From a virus: 64,000 nucleotides of DNA. The notes under the pieces were generated by a model. The model was not told where the DNA came from, ran no database searches, and saw only the letters and a list, made by a program, of their open reading frames with translations. A program made the position numbers and the translations under genes. Location of the stretch: IMG/VR virus record IMGVR_UViG_3300032241_003073, positions 1-64,000 of that record. One strand, given 5' to 3'. Below, one piece after another: positions 57,422 to 64,000 of the stretch (position 1 is its first letter; every line of letters begins with the position of its first letter).

Positions 57422-57727
57422 ATGAGCAACACACTTTCTGTTCGATTGACTGGCCGAAAGACTGAAACAAGCGAATATTATGAAGGAACTGTAAGCATTG
57501 TTGGGCTAAAGCCAACCAAGTTGGCACGCCGCAGCGATGGTGGAACTCAGTTCCCTAATAAGTCCGCAGTAGGTGGAGCAGCTAGGGCTTTGGCAAAGTC
57601 TTTGGGTTTTGCTGATGTTGCTGTTGAAGATACAACCAAGCCCAAGGTTGCTTCTGTAAAGAAGGCAGCGGCCAAGAAGTCACCAATTAAGAAGTCTGCA
57701 AATCAAAGTACAAATAATAATTCTTGA
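57422..57727 (+). CDS. Small protein with Lys/Ala-rich, histone-H1-like tail
   Basis: A 101-residue protein. The first 60 residues are globular (SVRLTGRKTETSEYYEGTVS, then PNKSAVGGAARALAKSLGF), the last 35 are Lys/Ala/Ser-rich (KPKVASVKKAAAKKSPIKKS), like a histone H1 or HU-type DNA-binding tail. Codon use is more G/C-rich than neighbours (for example AAG and GCC codons), hinting at high expression or separate origin. It has its own host-type promoter and a strong terminator, so it is a single early gene. A nucleoid-like DNA binder is the best guess. Confidence 0.65.
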   Translation: MSNTLSVRLTGRKTETSEYYEGTVSIVGLKPTKLARRSDGGTQFPNKSAVGGAARALAKSLGFADVAVEDTTKPKVASVKKAAAKKSPIKKSANQSTNNNS

Positions 57728-57747
57728 TTTTTACAAACTTTTTAAAT

Positions 57748-57792
57748 AAAAAAGGGACAAATAAGCAATAAGTGCTTATTTGTCCCTTTTTT
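57748..57792. terminator. Strong terminator after the basic protein gene
   Basis: A near-perfect 20-bp stem AAAAAAGGGACAAATAAGCA / TGCTTATTTGTCCCTTTTTT with a 5-base loop and a long T tract. Bidirectional by symmetry. Confidence 0.9.
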
Positions 57793-57818
57793 ATTTTAGA
57801 TTTTTCATAAATACATAT

Positions 57819-58004
57819 ATGGATAATTCACAGACTACAAATGGATTAAATAGTTCTGGATGTGGTTGTGGTAAAAATAATTCTAAATCTATTGTTAAAC
57901 CAAAACCATTAAGCCAAAAACAAGAAGATTTAATTAACAGAATTCAAAAAACAAATCATAAAAATGATTCTGTTTATAAAACAAATACACGTTATTTTAT
58001 TTGA
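57819..58004 (+). CDS. Small Cys-rich-start protein
   Basis: A 61-residue protein (MDNSQTTNGLNSSGCGCGKN) with a CGCGK motif near residue 15 followed by a basic helical half (PLSQKQEDLINRIQKTNHKN). The next gene starts MACGCKKGN, a similar pattern. No Shine-Dalgarno; CATAAATACATAT lies directly before the ATG, matching a T4-type late promoter. Unknown small late protein. Confidence 0.6.
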   Translation: MDNSQTTNGLNSSGCGCGKNNSKSIVKPKPLSQKQEDLINRIQKTNHKNDSVYKTNTRYFI

Positions 58005-58013
58005 GGAGTTAAT

Positions 58014-58220
58014 ATGGCATGTGGATGTAAAAAAGGAAATTCTAAAGGTTCGCCTCCATCAAATGGAAATGCTGTTCGACGTGCAAATGCATTATCGCCT
58101 CAAGTTTTTAATCCGTCACAACAACCTCAACAGCCATTAAATTCGGCTGGGATAAGTGCAGAAAGACGTAAGGTTCAAGCAGTTAGAAGGGATGCAATTA
58201 GAAAAGCTTTTAATAAATAA
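58014..58220 (+). CDS. Small Cys/Lys-start protein
   Basis: A 68-residue protein with GAGGAGTTAAT. MACGCKKGNSKGSPP is followed by a Pro/Gln-rich link and a helical, basic end (SAERRKVQAVRRDAIRKAFNK). Such small phage proteins with N-terminal CGC-type and C-terminal basic helices are frequent beside head genes. The two neighbours with a CGC motif (57819, 58014) may be paralogous. Not named. Confidence 0.6.
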   Translation: MACGCKKGNSKGSPPSNGNAVRRANALSPQVFNPSQQPQQPLNSAGISAERRKVQAVRRDAIRKAFNK

Positions 58221-58224
58221 AAAA

Positions 58225-59046
58225 TTATTTTGAAATATCAATTGAATTATTTATTTTTGGCATATTCCAATATAAAGAATTCAATTCTTTGTTGATTGTT
58301 AAGTTAGAAACATTCCAATCCAATTTAATATCTTCCTCATGCCAAGTGATTAATATTCTGCTTGGCAAATTGTTTTCAAAATTATCATACTCAGTGCTTG
58401 CCATAATTTTTTTATATTCATCATATAAATATCTTCCAATTACATTTTTGCTGGTGGGATCTACTATTATTGTGACAATTACTTTTTTGTTGTTACTGCT
58501 GATTCTGTTTTGTTTTATGATCCAATAATTATTGGATTTTGAAATTTCTATATTTTTTGAATCAATTTCGTTAATTCCGATTGACTCCATGATCCAGAAT
58601 GGATTTAGAACTGTTCTAAGATTTGTTTTAGATAAATTTTCATATTGAGAATAGTACAAAGCAGAAGGAGTCATTCTTTTGGACCAGAACCAAAACAATT
58701 CTTCGTTTGATCCTATGTCCATTTCTGTTCCAGTAAAAAAAGTTTTTATTATAAGTCTAAACTTTTTTTCTTTTTCCATTGCCAGTTCTCCATTTGCTCG
58801 TGCAAAAAACTTTCCTTGTTTTAAAATAATTGGCATATTTGAAAGGTAAATATTTTTAATTTTTTTGTTTTTTTCATTAATTGTTTGAATTACTTCATAT
58901 ATTTCGTGTTTTTTATCTGGAATTTCTTGTTTTTCTAAAATATGTTCTGAAGTCGCTAAATAAATTGGCTTTATTTTTAAGCTGTTAAAAAATAAAACCA
59001 AATATAACATTAAATTTAAAAAAAATATGATAAGAAGTTTTTTCAT
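58225..59046 (-). CDS. Planctomycete-like LolA-type lipoprotein-carrier-like protein
   Basis: A 273-residue protein. The N-terminus MKKLLIIFFLNLMLYLVLFF is a membrane anchor or signal. The body is beta-rich and contains KKFRLIIKTFFTGTEMDIGS followed by NEELFWFWSKRMTPSALYYS. The combination A..KKFRL...G..DIGSN.EEFWFW.KR is a hallmark of conserved planctomycete envelope proteins with a LolA-like fold. Later TVLNPFWIMESIGINEIDSKN fits PxWLMEALGVxxLD in the same group. Probably acquired from the host. Role in the phage unknown. Confidence 0.65.
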   Translation of the reverse strand: MKKLLIIFFLNLMLYLVLFFNSLKIKPIYLATSEHILEKQEIPDKKHEIYEVIQTINEKNKKIKNIYLSNMPIILKQGKFFARANGELAMEKEKKFRLIIKTFFTGTEMDIGSNEELFWFWSKRMTPSALYYSQYENLSKTNLRTVLNPFWIMESIGINEIDSKNIEISKSNNYWIIKQNRISSNNKKVIVTIIVDPTSKNVIGRYLYDEYKKIMASTEYDNFENNLPSRILITWHEEDIKLDWNVSNLTINKELNSLYWNMPKINNSIDISK

Positions 59047-59116
59047 TTATTTTACTTTTAAAATGTGAATTCAATCATATATAGATTTATCCAGTTTAGA
59101 TCGAAAGAGGAACATT

Positions 59117-60028
59117 ATGCTATCATACAAACAATGGAAAACTTTGAATGAATCAGTAATGCCTAGCTTCACACTTGGCATTGCATCTCCTTCAAATCTT
59201 GGAATTCAATCTCCATTTGCTATGGATTTGGAAGAAGCCAAAAAAATGGCAAAAAAGAAATATAAGAAAAAGTTCAAAGATGAAGAAGAAGACGATGATG
59301 AAACAGGCGATGGAGAAATGGTTAAGCCATCATCTGATAAAGATGAGCCAGATGTTGATGTAGATGTTGATTCGGACGAAGATTCAGATGAAGACAAAAA
59401 CGTTTGCTCTAAATGTGGAATGATGTCTAAAAAGAAATCAAAGATGAAGTCCAAAAAGAAAATGTGGTCTGATGACGATGATCAAGACGATGATTCTGAA
59501 GATGACGACGATCAAGACGATGAAGAAAAGTCTAAAGATGATGATGAAGAAGACGAAGAGGGCGATGATGAAGTTTCACCAAAGAAGATGATGTCTAAAA
59601 AGAAAATGAAGTCCGACGAAGAAGATGAAGATGAAGATGAAGACGATGGTAATGAAGAAGATGATGATGACGAAGACGAAGGCGAAGAAGACGAAGACGA
59701 TGAAGGCGACGAGGAAGATGACGAAGATGACGAAGAAGAAGGCGACGATAAGCCTTCAAATAAAATGATGTCTAAAAAGAAAATGCTTAAAGGCAATCAA
59801 CACAAGATTGACATGAACAAAAATGGCAAAATTGACGCTGAAGACTTTAAGATTCTTAAAAACAAAAAGAAGAAAAATAAAAAGAAGGATGATTTGTCGG
59901 AAGATTCTTCTTGGTGGAACAGTGTTCAAAGCATGAATGTTTCTCCTTACACAAAATACAGTGATGGCTGTGAAAGTTTATTCACACCAATTGACACTGA
60001 AAATTTAACTCAAGGTGTTCGCTCCTAA
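59117..60028 (+). CDS. Very acidic EF-hand protein with capsid-targeting leader
   Basis: A 303-residue protein. MLSYKQWKTLNESVMPS has the leader with L-N-E. A very long Asp/Glu-rich low-complexity region (residues 55-215) is broken by short MMSKKKMKSD-type basic islands that recur four or five times. Near the end HKIDMNKNGKIDAEDFKILK is a good EF-hand/dockerin-like loop (D-x-N-x-N-x-K-x-D). The ending STPIDTENLTQGVRS is less charged. The protein could bind Ca2+ or counterions inside the head. RBS GAGGAACATT. Confidence 0.75.
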   Translation: MLSYKQWKTLNESVMPSFTLGIASPSNLGIQSPFAMDLEEAKKMAKKKYKKKFKDEEEDDDETGDGEMVKPSSDKDEPDVDVDVDSDEDSDEDKNVCSKCGMMSKKKSKMKSKKKMWSDDDDQDDDSEDDDDQDDEEKSKDDDEEDEEGDDEVSPKKMMSKKKMKSDEEDEDEDEDDGNEEDDDDEDEGEEDEDDEGDEEDDEDDEEEGDDKPSNKMMSKKKMLKGNQHKIDMNKNGKIDAEDFKILKNKKKKNKKKDDLSEDSSWWNSVQSMNVSPYTKYSDGCESLFTPIDTENLTQGVRS

Positions 60029-60051
60029 TTAAATGTATCTAATTTTGTAAA

Positions 60052-60083
60052 TAAAAAAGCCACAATTTTACTTGTGGCTTTTT
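60052..60083. terminator. Terminator after the acidic protein gene
   Basis: Stem AAAAAAGCCACAA / TTGTGGCTTTTTT with a 6-base loop and a T tract. Confidence 0.85.
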
Positions 60084-60196
60084 TATTTACAATAAAAATT
60101 TTAATTAAATTGTTTTTGATGTTTTTCATCAATGCATTTTTTGCAATAATTAAATCGTTCAAGGTTTTTTGCGATCTCAATTTTTTAGAGGTAGAT

Positions 60197-60355
60197 ATGC
60201 AGATAAATAATTTTTGGATTGATAGAATTAATGAGAAAAATGTTCTTAAAGTTGTTGAATGGGCACACAGACAGGGAATTTTGATTGAGAATTTGACAAT
60301 ATCTGATATAATTGAAGCTGCAAAGTCTTATCTTCGTGATCCATCTCATGCGTGA
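60197..60355 (+). CDS. Small unknown protein upstream of PrimPol
   Basis: A 52-residue protein from ATG 60197 (AGAGGTAGAT). MQINNFWIDRINEKNVLKVV is followed by EWAHRQGILIENLTISDIIE, a helical protein with an acidic N and conserved-looking HRQGxLI. The frame runs further upstream without a ribosome site. Located seven bases before the PrimPol gene, so likely co-translated. Confidence 0.55.
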   Translation: MQINNFWIDRINEKNVLKVVEWAHRQGILIENLTISDIIEAAKSYLRDPSHA

Positions 60356-60361
60356 AAATTT

Positions 60362-61090
60362 ATGTTAAAATGGTATGATGCTTATGTTTCTGTCGGACTA
60401 AAGCCAATTGCAATTTTTTGTGGAACAAAAATACCAGTTGGTCAAGATTGGAATAAAAATTGGGAACCAAATAAATGGCGAGATTATTTCAAGAGTGATT
60501 CCTATAATATGGGAATATTGCTTGGAGAAATAATAGATGTAGAAGGAGATACATCTGAAGCCAATAATTTTTTATTGGAAATGATTGGCGATACTGAACA
60601 TCCAATGTTTAGTAGCTCGAAATCAATTCATCATTTGTTTTTAAATCCAGATCCTAAATTAACTCGTTGGTCTTTTAATGGAATAGAATTTAGAGGTCAT
60701 AAACATCAATCAGTTGTTCCCCCATCTGTTCATGATGACGGAACTCCTTATAAATGGATGGTTAATTCAAATTCTTATTTTAAAATACCAAATTTACCAC
60801 CATCGCTTTTAGATTTTTATTTTCAAAATAAAAATCTAAATAAAAATAAATTTTCGCAAAAGCATAAAAATAAGCCAGGACACAAAAGAACAGAATGTAA
60901 AAAATGTGGCGGCTATTTTTACATTCATAAAAAAAGATTGATATTAGAAGTTAAAGCGTTTGCAATTATGGGGCAATTATGGTCATGTCACGGTTGTCGT
61001 CAAGCCGACGTTAAAGAGATGTGTCGATCTATTCGAAAAAATTTAAATAAGGATCAAAGTTCTCGTTTCTTTCCTGTATGGAAAGATTGA
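60362..61090 (+). CDS. Primase-polymerase (PrimPol N-terminal type) with zinc-binding C-terminus
   Basis: A 242-residue protein. MLKWYDAYVSVGLKPIAIFC and KIPVGQDWNKNW form the bifunctional primase/polymerase N-terminal pattern; GILLGEIIDVEGDT gives the acidic metal site; SSKSIHHLFLN and IEFRGHKHQSVVPPSVHDDG follow, with GTPYKWM. A Cys/His-rich end TECKKCGGYFYIHKKRL...WSCHGCRQAD adds a zinc finger, as in primases. Short size suggests a stand-alone primer-making unit without the helicase domain. It overlaps the opposite-strand hydrolase by 62 bases. Confidence 0.75.
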   Translation: MLKWYDAYVSVGLKPIAIFCGTKIPVGQDWNKNWEPNKWRDYFKSDSYNMGILLGEIIDVEGDTSEANNFLLEMIGDTEHPMFSSSKSIHHLFLNPDPKLTRWSFNGIEFRGHKHQSVVPPSVHDDGTPYKWMVNSNSYFKIPNLPPSLLDFYFQNKNLNKNKFSQKHKNKPGHKRTECKKCGGYFYIHKKRLILEVKAFAIMGQLWSCHGCRQADVKEMCRSIRKNLNKDQSSRFFPVWKD

Positions 61091-61691
61091 ATATTTCTGC
61101 GATCCATTCTCCAGCATCACTAATATTTTCTTTAGAAATATAATGTCCATCTGAATCATTTTCAATTGTTTTTATTTTATAGTTTTTTTCGATAAACGCA
61201 TTTTTCATTGGGATATATCTTTCTTTCCAATCAAAACAATCATCATTTTGATTGTGAAAAAGTAAAAATGGAGTTTTGTGTTTTGATGGAAGCAATTTAT
61301 CTGGTTCTAAAATTGCACCATTGTGAACCACAACGCCTCCAAAAGGTTCATCTGAAGTAGAGGCAATTTGAATTGCCATAACCGCTCCTGCTGAAAATCC
61401 CGCAAGAACTATTTCTGATCTATTAACATTGTGGTCTTTCTCAATTTTTTTTATACAAATGTCTAAGTCGGGAACTGAAATTTTTAACCCCCAAACCGCA
61501 TTCATTTGATCGTTTTCTCCATTGGGTATTGGATACCATTCATCAAATGGATCAATACCTATAATTTGCATGGGTACTCCAGAAAATTTAGAATACCCAT
61601 GCAACAAGTTATATGCAGTTTGTCCTCTTCCTGGCAATACTATGATTGTTCCATAATATGTGTCTGGAGTATAATTTACAATGTTATACAT
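61029..61691 (-). CDS. Alpha/beta hydrolase (phospholipase/carboxylesterase type)
   Basis: A 220-residue protein. TIIVLPGRGQTAYNLLHG is the oxyanion strand; GFSAGAVMAIQIA holds the GxSxG nucleophile Ser near residue 96; NQNDDCFDWKERYIPMK has the acid; DGHYISKENI has the His. This is the carboxylesterase/phospholipase 2 type of hydrolase. Substrate unknown; a small ester or lipid is likely. It shares one base with the start of 61691-62629, forming an operon with the amidoligase. Confidence 0.75.
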   Translation of the reverse strand: MYNIVNYTPDTYYGTIIVLPGRGQTAYNLLHGYSKFSGVPMQIIGIDPFDEWYPIPNGENDQMNAVWGLKISVPDLDICIKKIEKDHNVNRSEIVLAGFSAGAVMAIQIASTSDEPFGGVVVHNGAILEPDKLLPSKHKTPFLLFHNQNDDCFDWKERYIPMKNAFIEKNYKIKTIENDSDGHYISKENISDAGEWIAEIFNLSIQERNENFDPYLNFFE

Positions 61692-62629
61692 TATTTAATT
61701 TTCCATTCAATATAGGGGTCTGGAAGATTTACTCCAGATAATTTTTCAATTTCTTGAAATAGATTTTCTGGTAAATAATTGCTGATAAAAATCATAAATT
61801 TTTGTGCTAACTTTTTATCGCACGTATCAATTGCTCTTCTTAGTGAATTTACATCATAGCCAAAGCAATGATAGGCTTCACTTGGATCTTCTTCTAGTAA
61901 ATCTTCATCTACTGACCAAAATCTTTCATGTTGTTTGGTTTCAACAAAATTTAAAGAAAATTTAGTCAAATCGTAAATTAGAGATGCTATTTTAGGCGAA
62001 GAAAACCAAAAATTTCCAAGAGTTCTGTATTCTATTCCATATTCTGGAGTTCTGTGAGATCCAGCATGACCATAAATTCTTCTTCTGGCTTTTGATGTTG
62101 GATCGGTGTCGATAAAAATAGATGGTATTCCTAAAAATAGGTCCATCATTCTGACCACGCTAAAAGCATTTGAAGGATCTTGAAGCATGTTCGATCCAAT
62201 ATGGATGTGTCCACCCGCTGAACGAAAAGGAGTTTTAAACTGAAAATATCCGTCCAAGAGTTCAACATCTTCATCTGGAGGATAATCGCACTCTAACGTG
62301 TACACATTCCATTCTGGGCTACATCCAGCAACTTTTGCATCCATACAATTTAATTCTTTTTTAGGATAATTCGCAGATGCTTTAATTGTAAATTTATTTT
62401 TCCCAATTGCATCTGATAATCCCTGTAAAGATTTTCTAATGTTTTCTATTGATTCATCTTTTGTGTTGGCTGGTTTGATTGCAATTTCGGCCAACACATT
62501 ATCAAAATAATAATGATTATTTTGTTTTACAATTGCACGCTCTTTTTTAGGAAGAATGCCAATTGCACTTTTTAATTCGTTTTGACTCGTAAGCATGAAT
62601 TCAGGATCAGATCCAAAAGAAAAGTTCAT
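61691..62629 (-). CDS. Amidoligase, phage phiEco32-type COOH-NH2 ligase
   Basis: A 312-residue protein with the glutamine-synthetase-like amidoligase layout: FSFGSDPEFMLTSQNELKSA with the first Glu metal ligand, VLAEIAIKPANTKDE, GGHIHIGSNML and GIEYRTLGNFWF. Such enzymes ligate an amino group to a carboxyl group with ATP, often making peptide tags; known phage pairs include a glutamine amidotransferase like that at 25934. Substrate unknown. The operon continues with 62639-63451. Confidence 0.8.
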   Translation of the reverse strand: MNFSFGSDPEFMLTSQNELKSAIGILPKKERAIVKQNNHYYFDNVLAEIAIKPANTKDESIENIRKSLQGLSDAIGKNKFTIKASANYPKKELNCMDAKVAGCSPEWNVYTLECDYPPDEDVELLDGYFQFKTPFRSAGGHIHIGSNMLQDPSNAFSVVRMMDLFLGIPSIFIDTDPTSKARRRIYGHAGSHRTPEYGIEYRTLGNFWFSSPKIASLIYDLTKFSLNFVETKQHERFWSVDEDLLEEDPSEAYHCFGYDVNSLRRAIDTCDKKLAQKFMIFISNYLPENLFQEIEKLSGVNLPDPYIEWKIK

Positions 62630-62638
62630 TGCAAATCC

Positions 62639-63451
62639 TCATTTTTGATAGTGCCAGTACGGAACAAGAACGTTTTGGCCAAGAGATTTATACGTTAAAT
62701 CCTTAGCAAACCCGATAGCTCCCAAGCAATTGTGAATGGTGTCTACATTCATACTGCTTGGGTAGTTCAACTGAATATCTCGACAGAAGATTCGTCGATC
62801 TCCAACTCTCAAAATTTTTTGAAAAGCGGGATCAATTTTTTGTAAAAAAAATGCATCTTTTCTTTGGTAAGGTTTAATTTCGCCAGAAACAATTCCTTGT
62901 ATTGTTTCGGTAAAATGTTTTCCTTCTGTATGGCAAAACCCAGTTCTTAAAAAAAGAGAGTAAAGCGAAAGCATTGGAGGAGCTTGAATCCATCTTTTGC
63001 TTCCTTCAAACATAAAAATTCCAGATTTTTTGTAACAATCTGGAGGCGAGGCACACCTTCTTACAAATGATTTTTTTATTTTTAATTGATTTTCAATTTG
63101 ATTGATGAAATCAACAACCTTTGTAATTTTTTTTGAAAAACTTTTATCCTTTGGATTGGTTATTAGCAGTCTGGTTCGGTCTAAACAAGGAAGAGGATCA
63201 GTGAATGGATTAAACTTGAATTTATATATTGAAATATTTTTTTTGTTTGTTGCAGAATAAATTACATCTTGTAGAAAGTCTTTGCACCAAACAAAAGGGT
63301 GACATTGTTCGTAATTTGAGGAAACAAGAGAATATTCTAATCCCTTAGAATATATTTGAAGTATTTTATAATTTGCTTCAACAGGCTTCCATTTTATATG
63401 ACGACTATATCCTTCCATATAATCCTCTTTTGTTGTGGGGCAAAATTTCAT
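62639..63451 (-). CDS. Unknown protein linked to the amidoligase
   Basis: A 270-residue protein. It contains HPFVWCKDFLQDVIYSATNK, CLDRTRLLITNPKDKSF, FVRRCASPPDCYKKSG and KRWIQAPPMLSLYSLFLRTGF, with a Cys pair RRCASPPDC. Immediately upstream of the amidoligase (9 bases) and in the same operon, so they probably act together on the same peptide. No family I know by name. GATATTATATAAAATG at the start, no Shine-Dalgarno. Confidence 0.65.
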   Translation of the reverse strand: MKFCPTTKEDYMEGYSRHIKWKPVEANYKILQIYSKGLEYSLVSSNYEQCHPFVWCKDFLQDVIYSATNKKNISIYKFKFNPFTDPLPCLDRTRLLITNPKDKSFSKKITKVVDFINQIENQLKIKKSFVRRCASPPDCYKKSGIFMFEGSKRWIQAPPMLSLYSLFLRTGFCHTEGKHFTETIQGIVSGEIKPYQRKDAFFLQKIDPAFQKILRVGDRRIFCRDIQLNYPSSMNVDTIHNCLGAIGFAKDLTYKSLGQNVLVPYWHYQK

Positions 63452-63522
63452 TTTATATAATATCTTTTAAATTTCTTCGATCAATATATTTTTAGAAAAA
63501 AAATTTAAAACGTAAATAATGT

Positions 63523-63828
63523 ATGTTTGGATTTCGTCAATTTATCGCTGATCGGGGCAACGACTCAAGTATAATTAATTTATACCTCAACAATCCCAAA
63601 ATGAGGATTTCTGAAATTGCAAACGAATTTGGGAAGTCAGATGCGGAAATATACCGTATTCTTCACACACATCAGGTTTCCCCCAATCGTTTGAAAATTA
63701 ATCATCAAAAAGTTCATAATCTTTTTAATTTAGGTTGGAGTATTAAAGAAATTGCACAATTTACAGGATACACTCCTAGAAATGTTCGATATATAATTTC
63801 AAAAAATATTTCCGAAGGTGGAAAATAA
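63523..63828 (+). CDS. Helix-turn-helix DNA-binding protein
   Basis: A 101-residue protein. Two HTH units: IINLYLNNPKMRISEIANEF and GKSDAEIYRILHTHQVS, then LFNLGWSIKEIAQFTGYTPRNV, like a tandem HTH or homing-type DNA-binding region. MFGFRQFIADRG is similar to the capsid leaders without the cleavage motif. No Shine-Dalgarno; AACGTAAATAATGT precedes the ATG. Its stop overlaps the next gene start (TAATG). Confidence 0.65.
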   Translation: MFGFRQFIADRGNDSSIINLYLNNPKMRISEIANEFGKSDAEIYRILHTHQVSPNRLKINHQKVHNLFNLGWSIKEIAQFTGYTPRNVRYIISKNISEGGK

Positions 63829-64000
63829 TGGCAATTGGAGAAAACGATATAATTTTGTCTTATTCTGGTGGATCGTCAAATGCCGATCCCAATCTTTCAT
63901 TGGGCGGGGATATCTCGGAGCAGCCTATTTTAAGCACAAGATTGTTTAATGATGTTTCAGAAGCACAGTCGGCATCTGGATCTATTAATTATCGGTGTAT
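63828..64000 (+). CDS. Phage structural protein, N-terminal part (runs off the right edge)
   Basis: From ATG 63828 (overlapping the previous stop) the frame is open to the window end. It reads MAIGENDIILSYSGGSSNAD then SLGGDISEQPILSTRLFNDV and ASGSINYRC. The pattern NDIxLxxSGGSSNxDPNxSLGG...LFxDVS...GxxxYRC is a familiar opening of phage virion proteins, perhaps tail or capsid decoration. Only about 57 residues are visible. Confidence 0.7.
   Translation, partial: MAIGENDIILSYSGGSSNADPNLSLGGDISEQPILSTRLFNDVSEAQSASGSINYRC

Noticed and set aside
59206-59796. Long Ser-rich frames on the minus strand
   Set aside because: They are the reverse reading of the GAT/GAA codon-rich acidic gene at 59117-60028; poly-Ser is a by-product of that repeat.
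63523-63560. HTH protein as capsid cargo
   Set aside because: MFGFRQFIADRG resembles the leader but has no L/I-x-E and the rest is a plain DNA-binding protein.
1-64000. CRISPR array, insertion sequence, integrase or attachment site
   Set aside because: No spaced direct repeats, transposase or integrase motifs were found; the only tandem repeats are the 12-base unit at 16483 and the 186-base duplication at 34274.

Overview
The window is one continuous piece of a large, tailed, T4-related (myovirus) bacteriophage genome. The DNA is AT-rich (about one third G+C or less, by eye). Genes are tightly packed on both strands with many overlapping stop/start codons. The T4-type core is clear: tail sheath, two tail-tube paralogues, a gp15-like tail completion protein, a gp13-like neck protein, a gp26-like baseplate hub protein, a gp55-like late sigma factor, the gp47/gp46 recombination nuclease pair and a Dda/RecD-type helicase. 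Two genes look as if they came from, or mimic, Planctomycetes: an N-terminus of the LExLExxxLLS kind at 15353-16177 and a LolA-like protein with DIGSNEELFWFW at 58225-59046. A planctomycete host is therefore my best guess, as an inference only.

Layout. 1-4.9 kb: a structural protein, a coiled-coil protein, a TPR glycosyltransferase, an FkbM methyltransferase and small unknowns. 5-11.3 kb: helicase, DUF350 membrane protein, an intron-containing tRNA-Leu(UAA), small unknowns, a glycosyltransferase and a deaminase. 11.4-16.6 kb: a large virion candidate, four more tRNA genes (Phe, Ser-UGA, Tyr, Ser-GCU), a structured leader RNA with its own promoter and terminator, a gene broken by TGA, and the planctomycete-type protein. 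16.7-27.6 kb: gp47/gp46, ribonucleotide reductase (nrdB, nrdA), CTP synthase (pyrG), a class II glutamine amidotransferase and a PD-(D/E)XK nuclease. 28-33.4 kb: a MoxR-type ATPase, a VWA/metallopeptidase-like partner and a ParB-like protein. 33.5-53 kb: tail, baseplate and neck genes, gp55 and sugar/methyl transferases. 52.4-64 kb: Dam-like methylase, Nudix, Thg1-like polymerase, an acidic EF-hand protein, PrimPol, an alpha/beta hydrolase, an amidoligase and the start of another structural gene.

How it fits together. About eleven otherwise unrelated proteins start with a short leader of the form M-x-x-[FY]-x-x-[FW]-...-[LI]-x-E. This resembles the T4 capsid-targeting sequence that the prohead protease cuts after LxE/IxE. 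I propose these proteins, including a Nudix hydrolase, are packaged inside the head. Many of the same genes lack a Shine-Dalgarno sequence and have a TATA-rich element ending just before the ATG, as expected if gp55-type late promoters make nearly leaderless messages. Other operons have recognisable host-type promoters (TTGA/TTTACA, 16-17 bp, TATAAT-like).

Most notable points: a 204-nt group I intron in the anticodon loop of tRNA-Leu(UAA); the capsid-targeting leader set; an RNA leader that can fold as terminator or antiterminator ahead of a tRNA cluster; a likely -1 frameshift extending the gp26-like protein; and three genes interrupted by stops or a frameshift.
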